A DNA stretch of 64,000 nt, from positions 979,356 to 1,043,355 of the forward strand of contig OX345645.1 of the NCBI GenBank assembly GCA_947044365.1, in the 5' to 3' direction. Both the position numbers and the translations under genes were made by a program. This DNA is from Petrosia ficiformis (taxonomy: Eukaryota; Porifera; Demospongiae; Haplosclerida; Petrosiidae). The notes under the pieces were generated by a model. That model saw only the letters and a program-made list of their open reading frames with translations. It was not told where the DNA came from and did not search any database. This document shows positions 23,189 through 42,435 of the stretch, one piece after another; the first letter of the stretch is position 1; each line of letters starts with the position of its first letter.

Positions 23189-24079
23189 TTACATTTGTAA
23201 TGATTTAAATTTCACATCAATCCCTTGGATCCCAGTATTTGTCCCCATTCCCAAACCATCAATCCTCATACTCAGTTCGTTTGCACTGATGTCTAAATCC
23301 ATAGTCTCTTTTTCGACAGTTGCTTTCATCTTTGCCTCTAAAGGAGGAGGAGGAAGAATATAACTTCCTATTCCAGCTGCCATTTCAGCTTCTTTCTGAG
23401 TATATACAGGTTCACTCAAAGCCTTTAATCTGAAATAGATATAAAGTCTCGTGAAAATGTGGAATAGATATAGTTAATAGTTTGGTGAGAGAGAACATGT
23501 AAAATATTGCAGAAAGGACTTTAAAACATAAATACATGGTAAGTATTGTACTATATAACTACCTAATGGTTAAGAATTTTGAAATGATCCATTATTTCAA
23601 TGTTTTTCCTATAATTATCCTTCCCATTATTTTATGTGCATGTCAAATTTCGGTTTAGGCTCATACAAAGTGAGACCATACCATACCTTATAGTTACAAA
23701 GGCATGGGGATATTTATAATGGTACTTGGATATATTTATTTAAGCCACACCTTCTCTTGTGTAATTTGCTTCTGAAATGCTTAGTTATTGTTTTTCCATC
23801 AATAAAATATCGTCTGTATAGAAAAATAGTATATTTACAAATTAAAGTAGCTTTAAAATCCAATTTAGTTTTGTTTCAGACTCACGAACAATGTAGACAG
23901 TAATATCTCCCCTCTCCTGGTAGATCGGGATCAACAGGCTGATTTGTCAACCGGGAAGCATTCTCTGGTAACATATCATCTTGAATCTGATCAAGATCTT
24001 TAGTCCTTCTCCTAGTTCTGTATTTCTTCTTCTGAGTCTTGTCATTTACATGCATTTTCTTTCTCCTATAACGACCCAT
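23189..24079 (-). CDS. ZNF593: ZNF593 / Bud20-type zinc finger, 60S assembly factor
   Basis: Exons 24079-23886, 23813-23751 and 23429-23189 give 165 aa (human is about 134). The start [14 protein letters not shown] is followed by [10 protein letters not shown] and the family hallmark [16 protein letters not shown]. The C2H2 finger is split across introns 1 and 2 and completed by [21 protein letters not shown]. The post-finger [16 protein letters not shown] is strongly conserved in the family. Bud20/ZNF593 is a shuttling pre-60S export factor. The start codon lies 93 bp from that of the Pol I factor TAF1C on the other strand, a coherent ribosome-biogenesis pair. Confidence 0.92.
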
Positions 24080-24172
24080 ATTTCACAGTAACACGTGTCT
24101 AGTGTGAGCCACACCTCTCTGTTGTCATAGCAACACGTGTAGCAACACCACGTGTTGCATAATCACTTACAA
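24080..24172. promoter_or_regulatory. Bidirectional promoter, ZNF593 / TAF1C-like
   Basis: Only 93 bp lie between start codons, with three CACGTG-type elements: acacgtgtct, aacacgtgtag and ccacgtgttg. E-boxes of this sequence are the Myc/Max/USF site. Shared control of two ribosome-related genes is inferred. Confidence 0.55.
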
Positions 24173-27100
24173 ATGACTAACTTCGAATTTCCACTTACTT
24201 TGTTTCCTGTATGTCGTACTGGGGAAACTGATCGTGACCTAAAATATCTTAAAGGAGGTTATACATTCGACCAACGATTCAATGCAGTAGAATATGGTAA
24301 ATTCTCTGCGGCAATATGGTCACTTGATGCAGAAGTTCATTTCAGAAATCATGGTTTGTGTTAATGATATTAATGATAAATATATACTAGATATATATTA
24401 TTGCATCTTATTTTACATCATCAAATAGGAAATAAAGGAAATGTTCATTATGACACTTCATGCACTCCTTTATTGCCTCCAAACACTGGTAATTGCATGT
24501 AATTATTAAACTTATATAAATTGAACCAATCCTTCAAGTGCACTGCAGAAATTGCACCACTTGAGTTTTGAACGAGACAGGCATACATTGCAAACAAAAT
24601 GAGTGCTGTATCTTTTCCAAGACAACACCTCAAGTGCTGTAATTCTGTAGTGCACTAGAGTAAGTGAATGTTTCAACTGATTTATGTGGGTGACTCAAAC
24701 TCAATGGAGTGCTGCAAGTATGCTTGTGAGCCCAGCTTGAGTGCAGTAATGTCTGTAGTGCACTGGGGTAAGCAAGTGTTTTAACTAATTTATAGTGATA
24801 TGTGGGTGATTCAAACTCAATGGAGTGCTGTTTAAGTCTTCACACTGCACACATTTACAATATTCGAAATATATGGTGCATGTAGAACACCCACACATTA
24901 TACTTTGAGTACATTTTACCTATTACATATCTTGGTTAGTTTATATGTACAAACTGCACTCAACCTCTGACAGCTATATTGTCTAGAATGTACGACTTCT
25001 TGTCTGTATGCTAGCCATAGTGTACGAGTAATAATTATAATTACATTTATTTATAATAGCCACACCTTTTGATCATACTCCTGATCAGAAAGATTATGAT
25101 GAATACGAGATGAAGTACAGAGTTGATAGAAATGTATGTATGTATGTATGTATGTATGTATGTATGTATGTATGTATGTATGTATGTATGCATGTATGTA
25201 TGTATGTATGTATGTATGTATTAGTATTGTTTTAGTAACTATAACTAAATTACAAGTCTACTGTAATAACTAACTAAAATGAAAATTGGCCAATAATGGG
25301 AACTTTTAGTTAACTAAAACTAAAACCCTTTTTGTGAGCATAGTGTTAATTTAAAATTTTGAGAAACCAGGAATGTTATAACTATAGTCATTTTCATTAT
25401 ACTAAAAGTGCCCATTATTGGCCAATTTTCATTTTAGTTAGTTATTACAGTAGACTTGTAATTTAGTTATAGTTTAGTTAACTAAAAGTCACAAAGCCTT
25501 ACTAAAAGGGAGTTTTGTTATAGTTAACTAAAACAACACTAGTATGTCTGTATTATAATATAATGTATAAAGTATCTACAGTATGTATGTATGTGTGTAT
25601 GAACACTATATACTTCACTGCCCTTTTCTCTTCATTCATACATATATGTATATATCCATGTAGTTTCGTTACTTCAAACATAGTTTCTTTCGTACCTATG
25701 TACCAGTGAGTACTTTAGTACAATCTATAGTTGATGAACAGACACTTGATAAAGATACTCAAGTATGATATAGTCCATTTGCATAGTTCATTGATCCATT
25801 CATCCATGACTAGTAAAATTTGCATCATCCATTTGCTATCCCCAGTAGACTTCCATAATTTATCCATTTGCATAATCCATTCATCCATTTGCTATACCAG
25901 TAGTCCATTTCACAGTTCATGCATCCATCACTAGTCCATTTGCACACCTATCAATAGTCCATTTGCATGGTTCATTCATTCTTTGATCCAGTAGTTCTTT
26001 GATCCAGTAGTCTATTTGTTTGATCCAGTAGTCAGTACATTGTTCTCCTGTTAGTTTGTAATTGACTGCATTTAAACATTTTTTTTTAGGAATTTGAACC
26101 TTCTCAAGGATCGGTTATATCATATGTTTCATCATGGTCTGAAGATAATGAGATAGCAGGCTATATTATACATGCAAGTGGCCCTAATCTTAATGAACTG
26201 AGTATCCTGTTGAGAACTTATTTGAAGCTGAAAGGTTTCATGTCATTATATACAATCTCAAAGCTTAAAACTTGCTATAGTCACTAACTAAAGTCACTAT
26301 AGTCTCAAACTCATTCTGGTTTTAGTGTCACTATAGTCTCAAACTCATTCTGGTTTTAGTGTCACTATAGTCTCAAGCTCTTTCCTGTTCTAATGCCATT
26401 ATAGTCATTCTGGTTTTAATGTCACTATAGTCTCAAAATCATTCCTGCTCTGATCTCATTATAGTCTCAAACTCATTCTGGTTCTTCCTTTGTTCATGCC
26501 TTAACAGATATATAGCTATATCAGTTGTAACAAATAATTTTCTCAAAGTTGTTGAGAAAGACAAAAAACAAGATGACTGTAAATCATCCACATACCACTC
26601 TTATGCTAGTCAGTATGGTCACTTAGGACTTCCATATGCTGAAGTGTTAGCTCTGCCTGGTAGAATTAGACAAGTTACATCAATCAATATTGAAAACAGA
26701 AGTAAGCTGATCTTTATCTTGTTCAAGTAACTGTATGTTGCTTAGCAAGGTTTTATTTATGGGGCATTCGCACCTCAAAACAAATTTTCTAATGAAAATT
26801 TGTTAATGGGGCCCATTAAATTTACATTCCCTCATTTCAATATTTTAGTATTGGTTGCTGTAAGATGTAATTACTACATAGCATTTTTTAAGGTAAGGTA
26901 TAGTCTCATTCCCATACTCCCTTAACATTGTGGTTTGGGAAGGAGACTAACATGTCATTTTCATTAAATAGGGACCTTCTCCTATTGTTGAGCAACACCT
27001 GATAAAGGATCCATCTTTCAATGGATTTATGGTATATATACATATATACATTATTCATCTTAGTACTAGTTCTAATTCACACACATTCACACATCATACA

Positions 27101-30100
27101 GAGTGAATCACCTTTAAATCTACTTACAACATTATCTATATATAATACATCTGTAATGACAAGTTGTGTCTGTTTATGGTAAGTGATATAATCTAGTAGT
27201 CCATTAATATGTTGTATCAAGACAAATACAAGTGTCTAATCTATAAAATCTATATAATTATTATTATTATTATTATTAACAAATTGTAATATCATTGTAT
27301 ACTGAATAGTGCTGCATTTAGAAAAGTTGGCAAGGGGGGCAAAACAGGTATTTGCTGAAATAAAGAGGGGTGAAGCTCCTGTCCATGTGTATAGGCACAT
27401 GGCCAACTAGGGGGGTGCGGGACATACTTCCCCAGGAATCTTTTAATTTTAGACTCAGTCTGAGATTAGGTCCATTTTCAGACAAATATTTGACCACAAA
27501 AGATATTTGCTATACAGGTTTAATATTACAATGGGGGGGGGCAAATGTCCCCCTCACCCACCTAAATGCAGCCTGCTAAAGTAGAATCACATTGTGTTGA
27601 ACTGAGCTCATTATAAAATCATATTTTTAGTGTGTGCACTGCTATGGTTTCAATCACTTGATAATCACACTGTATATATGAACTGGATCTTTGATAATTA
27701 GTTTGAATTGTGTAATTGCACTATGCATTTGCAAAAGAATGCTCATCTGCTTGTTTCCATAGCAATATTTTGTGACTTTCTAATGAGCTCAGTTTCAATT
27801 ACAATATGATTCTATTCTAGTAATCGAGGTGTATTTTGTATCTAATCTGTTAATTCCTTCAGTCCATATATATATGGTGAGGGAGTGTTTATAACGGAGA
27901 GTGGCGGACTATATCTTTGGGACAATGATTCAGGGTGAGTAGAGAATGTCTTAACTATCAATGGTAGTCATGGATACACAAATGACTATGGATGTATATT
28001 TATTCTTGATCTCTAATCTTCTAGAGTTACAAAGATCCAGTCTCCCATTACATCAACAAATCCTTCTGAAGTGTGTCATTACTTCCAGTGTGTGTATGGT
28101 CCTCACCCTCGTTGTGTTATATTGGCAGAACATAGGTGTGTTTCAACTGTTGAGTTCATTGAGGAAAATCTAGTTTATAAGAATATTCTGAAACAGGTTT
28201 AGTTAGTGGATGGATGGATGGATCGATGGATGGATGGATGGATCGATGGATGGATGGATGGATGGATAAAGAGTTGATAGAATCGCGATGAAAGCTTATG
28301 AGGGTCGAAACCTCAAAGGAGCAGAAATTTTACCTTATTAGGAAGTGTATGTGTGCGCACATGTGCATGAAAAAAGTTAGACAGTTTTGAAGTGTTATAG
28401 TAGGATACTCATTCAGCCTCATAAACTTTTGATTGATTGGTGAATGAATTGATGGAATAGAGTGTATTAATATCTTTCTAGTTAATGATAACATTTCTTT
28501 CTCTCATTCCAGGGTAGCCCATATCTTCTACATTGTGTTGTTTCTAGTATTTCAAGACATCCATTACATCCATTCTATCTCTTTATAGCTACTGAAGAGA
28601 AACTTCTTCTGTTTGATTTACGTCAAACAAATGAAGCTGTATGTATACATATTAACCTATCTATTTGTCTATCCATCTATCTATCTATCTTTCTATCTAT
28701 CTTTCTATCTATCTATTGTTTGTTTATCATCTTTGTTTTATAGTTGTTGGAAATTCGTCATGAACTAGTTAAACCAATACGATATATGGATGTGATTTGT
28801 TGCCCCTGGCAACCAGAGACTACATTAGTGATGATGTCATCATTACAAGATTCAAAATGTCATGTTCATTTAATAAAAGGTCTTGATCATAACGACCATT
28901 CCATTTGTTGAGTAATGAGATACATAAAATTTAATATATATACAGTCAAATATCACATGTCTTATAGTCATGTGATGAAATTATAGGTGCAATATTCTGT
29001 CCAGAGTATTAATAGTGATGGTCAGATTCTAACATGTATTAAAATACTGTTTATATATGTACATGTATTTAATTCTGTCTCGTTAGTCCATATTATGTCT
29101 ATATGTTGTACATACACTGGTATAATTAAGTGCCTATACTTAACAGGGCAGATACAATATAATATCTGTGGTAACTGAACTATAGGCAAAACCTAGTATA
29201 TAGGTGCAACACTATCTATGAGGGGATTAATTGAACTGAGAGATGATTTATTCATCTGAGAGGTGGTTGTATTCTCCACCAGTATGGACAGAGCACTGGA
29301 TGTACTATTACGTTATATTCTATAATATATTTGTTAGGTGGCTATACTGTTGATAAAGATTTGGTATCTTCTCCTCCTACTCCTCCTCCTCCTCCTGTTG
29401 AAGGTGGCTGTACTGTTGATAAAAATTTGGTATCTCCTCCACCTCCTCCTCCTCCTTCTGTTGGTCTCACTCCACATGCAGTAGATTCATACAGGTCATA
29501 ATCCTCACAATTGAATGCACCAACACACAATCTTGGTTAATAAAAATTCATTACTATTATTTTCCACCACAGTGCTCTTCTGTCCCATTTAAACCTTCCC
29601 TCTCCCATTATACACTGGAGAATGACTCGACCATTATCAGGAGGTTGTCTAATTCCTCTCGTTAGTACTAAACAGTTTTGTGGACTACTTATATCTCAGC
29701 TAGGAGATATATTTTATCAAATTTGGCACTATGGGGTACAACCCACGTCCTCTCCTGTAATACCTTATCCATCAGTTGGATGTGGCTTATGGATTGAAGA
29801 AATACTCAAACAAGAAAAGGTTTGTAATCTGATAAAGACAGTGTCTGTTGATATGGAATTTCACAAATATTTTTAATAACTGATAAATTATAATATACCA
29901 ATCTGGATATTATCACATTCATGATGACCTCAAAATTAGGATTGATGACTTTATATGTAATGTAGTGTATAGTTTAATGTCATAAGGTTAATACATGATT
30001 GTACTGTAACTCAATAATGAAGTAATGTTTTGAAATATGACATACACAAAAAAGATCGGGAAGGATAATTATATGAAAATGGTGCAGGTAGTTAGTTTTC

Positions 30101-31387
30101 CAAACTAAAGTAGGTTATGAATGTGTTTCTGAGGTCATAGTGAATGTGAATGACCTTTATTATTATATTTATATATTTATTTATCAGTTATCTACTAGTC
30201 TTAGTGAAACAAACAACAAGCAATTATCAGATATCAGTTGGAATAATCAAGTTATTATGAACTGTGAGTGAATTATAAACATCAATACATGTAGTGGTTT
30301 ATAATCACTTCTCCCTCTGGCAGCCATACTGCCAGAGGGAGAAGTGATTATAAGCAGTGGGCATGACATAACTAATATATTTCATGACTTCAAAGTCATG
30401 TTTATATAGCTTAATGAAGCCACAAACCACACAGTACAAGCCACTGTGAAGGGTGGTTTCATCATGCTATGCAGGAATGGTTACTATGACAACAAAACAT
30501 ACATTTCCAATCGTGTCTGCATCTATTCATATTTACAGCAAATTAATTCAATGGATCTCTTTACTACAGATATTCTTTCTCCACTGTCAGACCAGAGATT
30601 GTGTCTACGTTGTGTAACCTTACTTAAAGAAGAGGGACCTTATAAAGATGTCTCGATACCAGATTCTGATAAACCTCACACTTGTGATGGTACCACTAAT
30701 GTATGGACGTGTTCTATGTGTCATGAAACAATTTTTACTTCTATAGAGAACTCCAAGTATCATCAAATGTATGTAATTGTCAGTGTGTAGGTGTGTACAT
30801 GTATTATGTATGTACATGTACATGTTTACATGTATTGTGTACATGTATTGTGTATGTAATGTATATTATCACTTATGTATATATATGTATGTATGTACAT
30901 GTATATATATGTATGCTATACACATATGTATTGACATAAGTACATACATACTACGGTATATATATATATATATAATATTATATCTTTATCACACCTGTTT
31001 ATACATAGTGATCAAGAAGAGCAGCGTAGTGGATTAGACATTCTTCATGATATAGCTGGTGGTGAAGGCCAATGTCCTTCTAACTATGATGAAATACAAA
31101 GATTATGGAAACTGTGGGATGAGAATCAGGAAGAGGAAGACAATGATGATAATCCACCTTTGAGCCAGCTAACACAAAGTCAAACTTTGAGTCAGATTCA
31201 AGACCAGAGCCAGACTCTGGGTCTGAGTCAAAATCAGAGCCAGACTCCAGTTCTAAGCCAGACTCTGGGTCTGAGTCAAAATCAGAGCCAGACTCCAAGT
31301 CAGAGTCAGACTCTGAGTCTGACAGAGAATAAAGATTCACAATCTTCTCAGAGCAGAAGGAAAGAAACAAGAAAAGTTGGATTTTAA
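24173..31387 (+). CDS. TAF1C: TAF1C-like RNA polymerase I initiation factor subunit
   Basis: This is a many-exon gene. Clear exons include 24173-24353, 24430-24489, about 25061-25133, about 25664-25708, 26090 onward, about 27861-27934, about 28514-28640, about 30540-30770 and about 31010-31387. The middle region is a weak beta-propeller: [49 protein letters not shown] helical region follows, then a serine/glutamine repeat tail (about residues SQTLSQ...SQNQSQT) and a basic end [10 protein letters not shown]. That order, and the R-K-x-G-F terminus, match TAF1C of the SL1 complex as I remember it; SL1 recruits Pol I to rDNA. Late exons include a CxxC pair (SMCHET), possibly a small zinc element. 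The identity rests on architecture, not alignment. Confidence 0.6.
24640..24835. repeat. Tandem duplication, about 110-120 bp
   Basis: Two diverged copies both contain tgtagtgcact, taagtgaatgttt or taagcaagtgttt, and caaactcaatggagtgctg. Intronic in the TAF1C-like gene. Confidence 0.7.
25136..25220. repeat. (GTAT)n microsatellite at an intron 5' end
   Basis: The GTATGT donor of a TAF1C-like intron is the first unit of about 20 GTAT repeats, so many candidate donors are stacked in register. Confidence 0.85.
25222..25545. mobile_element. Inverted-repeat MITE (TTTTAGTTAACTATAACT type)
   Basis: Left arm about 25230-25300 (taactaaattacaagtctactgtaataactaactaaaatgaaaattggccaataatggg) is the inverse of the right arm about 25408-25478, which reads cccattattggccaattttcatt onward. 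The centre is about 110 bp and non-coding. Related end fragments with ttagttaactaaaac occur near 3590 and 50980. Confidence 0.85.
26275..26490. repeat. About 36-bp degenerate tandem repeat
   Basis: Several copies of cactatagtctcaaactcattctggttttagtgt, decaying toward the 3' side. Intronic. Confidence 0.8.
29905..30170. mobile_element. MITE of the GTCATTCACATTCAC family, copy 1
   Basis: Shares with 40200-40450 and 46030-46560 the run from gacctcaaaatta through cataaggttaatacatgatt, gtaactcaataatgaag, ttgacatacacaaaaaa, gggaaggat and a terminal gtgaatgtgaatgaccttt. About 265 bp, no frame. Intronic in TAF1C-like. Confidence 0.85.
30299..30353. repeat. Perfect 25-bp hairpin, 5-nt loop
   Basis: The arm ttataatcacttctccctct at 30299-30318, extended to 30323, pairs exactly with 30329-30353 around ccata. 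It lies in an intron of the TAF1C-like gene, so the nascent RNA would form a long stem. Confidence 0.9.
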
Positions 31388-31570
31388 CTTTCTCGTTTTT
31401 CCCCATTGTATCAAGTTACCAATACAGGTTACCAACACAGGTTGTAGATTATGTTAATCAGATATTTAGATTAACAGAATGTATAATGATGTGATAGCAA
31501 TGGACTGATCGACAGACAGATTAGATAGATAAATAAGTAGAGAGAGGTAGATAGATAAATATATATATGA

Positions 31571-34500
31571 TTAGTTTTCTTCATCAGTGCTACATTCGCT
31601 TGGAGAACCAGTTTTATAGGAATCTTTGAAAGACTTCAAATTGGATAAAAGTTCCAAATAAGTATCTCCGTCAAGACATGAACCATATGTGGGGACTAGA
31701 CGTGGATTACACTTGTGGGCATGGTCCAGTAGAGTATCGAGAAAAAAGGATATTCCAGAATGAGTTTGTAGTGCTGTGCAACTGAAGGCTAAAGAAATGG
31801 ATGTATGGAAAGATAAAGAATGAATAAATAGATGAATGGATAAACACATGTGAATGGATAGATAAACCAATACATGGACAACATGTACAGATGGATAAAT
31901 AGATGAATGATTGATAGACTGGATAAATACATGAATGATTGATAGACTGGATAAATAGATGTACGGATGATAGACTGGATAAATAGATGAATGGATGATA
32001 GACTGGATAAATAGATGAATGATTGATAGACTGGATAAATAGATGAATGATTGATAGACTGGATAAATACATGAATGATTGATAGACTGGATAAATAGAT
32101 GAATGATTGATAGACTGGATAAATAGATGAATGATTGATAGACTGGATAAATAGATGAATGATTGATAGACTGGACAAATAGATGTATGGATGATACATA
32201 GATGCACCTGCTTTATATGATTTAGAGTGCACGAAGTCTAAAATATGAGGAAATGGATTATTCGTAACAAGTGGTTTCTTAAATAATCCAAGTTGACTGA
32301 ATAGAATAAATTATAAATAAGTTATTACTAAAATGTACAACTAATACTGTATACCTGTTAGTAGATGGATGAGTGTTATATAAATGATGTATAATAGCTG
32401 ATCGAGGGTCTGGAGCTAATTCTGGTTTTGAATGTTTCTCACTAGTTAACAAAAATCAATTATGGATTATAGCAATAATCATCATTGTTGCATCAGTTGC
32501 ATACTCATTCCCATTCCAATACTATAATACATGCACCCTCATTCCAGTAATTTAACATGCATCATCATTCTCATTGTAGCAATCCAATACTGTAATATTA
32601 TTATGCATCCTCGTTCTCATTCCAGTCTTGCAACACATGCACCCTCATTCCAGTATGCATCCTTGATCCAATACTGTAATAATGCATCTTCATTCCAGTA
32701 ATGCATGATGCATCCTCATTCCTATTCCAATACTATAATACATGCACCCTCATTCCAGTAATTTAACATATGCATCCTCATTCTCATTGTAGCAATCCAA
32801 TACTGTAATATTATTATGCATCCTCGTTCTCATTCCAGTCTTGCAACACATGCACCCTCATTCCAGTAATGCATCCTCAATCCAATACTGTAATAATGCA
32901 TCTTCATTCCAGTAATGCATGATGCATCCTCATTTCCATACTAACACATGTATCCTCATTCCTATTCCAATATTCTAATACATGTATCCTCATTCCTATT
33001 CCAATATTCTAATACATGTATCCTCATTCCAGTATTGTGGTGCAGACCTACATGTATCCACGAAAACACACAGACTGATTCCAGAGTTCTCCAATATGAC
33101 AGTGTGGTGTTAATGAGACAAGAGACTCCAAGATGGAGTTTGAAGAAACTGAGAATTCCTGAACAGCTGGTAAGTTATGATTTAGATTCAAAGAGAGAGA
33201 GCTAATCTAAGAAATAGATGAAAGCTCAATAATTATAAAGATAATCAGAGTTTCACATCTGACCTTCCTTCCACTGTTGCCTAGCAACCCAGTGAAACTT
33301 CCCAATGTTTCCGGGTACAAAGGTGATCTATAACATGAAGTACAAGTTTCTAAAGCACTAGATAACAATGCAGCCGAATGATAGGGTAGAAAAGGCTAAA
33401 ATATAGAATAATATACATATGTATATACATACATACATACATTACATACATACATACATAGTTACATGTACACATACATACATCCATACATACATTACAT
33501 ACATACATACATAGTTACATATACACATACATACATACATACATAGTTACATATACACATACATGCATACATACATACATACATACATACATACATACAT
33601 ACATACATACATACATACATACATACATACATTACATACATACATAGTTACATATACACATGCATGCATGCATGTGCATACATACATACATACATACATA
33701 CATACATACATACATACATACATACATACATACATACATACATACATACATACATACATACATACATTGTATTGTACTGCAGAGGGAAATACAAGTGGTA
33801 TACTTGGAGTTGGCCAAAGGATACCAGATATAGTGAAGGGTACACACAGTGAACAATTCTCTATAATGTCTGGTATAGTGAGAAGTGAATTGAAGATATG
33901 CTGTACTTTGAACTGAGGAGACTAAAATAAAAATGTACATATGACTGATACATACATGTACATATATACATTCATGTACATACATACATACATGTACATA
34001 CATACATACATACATACAAGTACATATAAACATGTACCTGTGTATATTGTATATACATACATATACTTATGTGCATGTGTCTATATGTACGTGCATTACA
34101 TACAAATGTACTATATAAATTACTATACATACCAATTCTTCATTGCAGAGTGGTGGAATTGTTGGGAATACAATCATTGGTTTCTTGTAATCATCATGTA
34201 GTAGTTGTCCAAGTGATGTAGCGACTGCAGCAAACCCTCCAGGATACATATCAAAAAGTAACTGAAAACCTTGGAAATTATCACACTCCTCCAAGAAAAG
34301 ATGTAGTTTATCGTCCAGTTCTATTTGGAACTTTAAGATACATTATATGTAGGATTAGATAGACATATGTATGAGTGTGTAATGTGTGATTACATGCTTA
34401 CCTTTCGTTGCTTCCATGCTTGAACTCCAGATGGCCATATGTCAAATCGTTCACTGTATGCATGTATGGATGAAAGTATTGATAGATGGATGAGTGGATA

Positions 34501-35673
34501 GATATCCTAACTATCTATCCATCCATCCGTCCGTCGGTCCGTCTATCTTTCTATCTATCCATATAACAAAGCACAGGACATACTCTTTGTGAAAGAACTC
34601 TGGTAACATTAAGATACTTCGTGGATGAAGATGGGGACGAAGATAATCAGACCAAACTTTAACAGATGATTCCAGCTGGTAGCTTTTCTTTACCAGTTCT
34701 TCCTCCTGAGAGAATGGTCAATATTTTCAGTTCATATCATGTCTTTTGGCAGTCTACACGTACCTCAACTTCTCCTTGATCTAGTTTATCCAAGTCTTGA
34801 GTAAATTTGTTCTTTTGAAGAGGTTCAGCAACATGTTTTTTGATAGGTCCTCCCCACATTGGGTGGGAGAGACTTTCCTTTTCCTGTATATCATACAGAT
34901 GACCTACTTGTTTTAAGGTATCTAAACTGCCTATAAAGGGATATGAGGTTGTAAAGAGAGGACACTTCACCATCTCACCTGGTAAATCAATAGCTATGAG
35001 TCTTGGTGTGTATGTCTCTTTGCCCTATTGCATGTGTATATGTACATGTTCACACATGTACATATGTGTGTATGTACATACATGTGTGTCTGCATATATG
35101 TACATGTATGTTTGCATGTATGTACATGTAGATATATGTGTATATGAATGTACATGTGTGTACATGTTTGCCTGCATACATATACACGTTTGCATGTACA
35201 TGTAAACACATGTTTACATGTACATGTACATATGTGTGTGTAGCACATACATGTGTGTCTGCATACGTGTACACATGTTTGCATGTACATGTAAACACAT
35301 GTTTACATGTACATGTATACATGTGTACATATGTGTGTCTGCATACATGTACATGTATGTTTGCATGTACATGTATGTACACTAACTGTTAGTGTGACTC
35401 CTTCTCTGAAAGTACAATCTGAATCTATTTCATCATTCTCTCCCTTGAGTAATGGAGGATACCACAATCCAGCTTCCTATGGCAGATTATCATAATGATC
35501 ATTTTTGATGCAATAATCATCACATTATAATAACGAAAATACAGAACTTGATCAATATTGATTAGCTATTGAATGCAGTATTAAATCACTTGCAGATTCC
35601 ACCAATGTGTTCCTATATAATTACTATAATGTCCACACTGAATTGTTAATAGTTCACGACTTTTGGAAGACAT
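31571..35673 (-). CDS. MSTO1: Misato homologue, mitochondrial morphology regulator
   Basis: Exon 1 (35673-35590) reads SSKSRELLTIQCGHYSNYIGTHWWN, the N-terminal tubulin-like signature of Misato. Exon 2 is 35476-35387 and exon 3 is 35024-34979 (KETYTPRLIAIDLPG). Exon 4, from about 34932, begins GSLDTLKQVGHLY. Later exons give KVWSDYLRPHLHPRSI and EECDNFQGFQLLFDMYPGGFAAVA, both hallmark segments. The last exon (about 31791-31571) ends LLSNLKSFKDSYKTGSPSECSTDEEN. Misato/MSTO1 is a cytosolic, partly tubulin-like protein needed for mitochondrial distribution and fusion. Several middle exons (about 32250-33900) lie among CATA and GATA repeats and were not fully resolved. Tail-to-tail with TAF1C-like, 183 bp apart. 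Confidence 0.9.
31840..32190. repeat. 28-bp minisatellite in a Misato intron
   Basis: About ten copies of tgattgatagactggataaatagatgaa with minor variants. Gives Ile-His-Leu-Phe frames on the minus strand that are artefacts. Confidence 0.9.
32490..33030. repeat. Degenerate minisatellite (cctcattccagtaat units)
   Basis: Units of tgcatcctcattccagta and ccaatactgtaataat recur. A larger block of about 230-240 bp is duplicated, at about 32510-32700 and 32740-32930, and three copies of tacatgtatcctcattcc end the tract. Intronic in Misato. Confidence 0.8.
33415..33770. repeat. (CATA)n microsatellite in a Misato intron
   Basis: Long CATA runs interrupted by gttacatatacacatacatg. Two further CATA/ACATGT tracts lie at 33950-34110 and 35040-35385. 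All overlapping frames are artefacts. Confidence 0.9.
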
Positions 35674-35753
35674 CTTGCAAGATTAGAAGGTGTGGCTAAA
35701 AGAGGTGTGTCTACATATTGACCACGCCCACAGTATTGTTTCAATTTCAGGCG
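35674..35753. promoter_or_regulatory. Bidirectional promoter, MSTO1 / SLC30A5
   Basis: Eighty bp separate the opposite start codons. The interval contains tgtggctaaaagaggtgtg and gaccacgcccacag, GC-box/CACCC-like elements in an AT-rich setting. Shared promoter inferred from spacing. Confidence 0.5.
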
Positions 35754-42343
<6,590 letters not shown>

Positions 42344-42435
42344 ATTAATTAATTGTGATTATTAATAATTAATTAGTTATTAATTTGGGTGTGGCCATTA
42401 ATGATTAACCAATATTTTTAGGTGTAAAACAGGTT

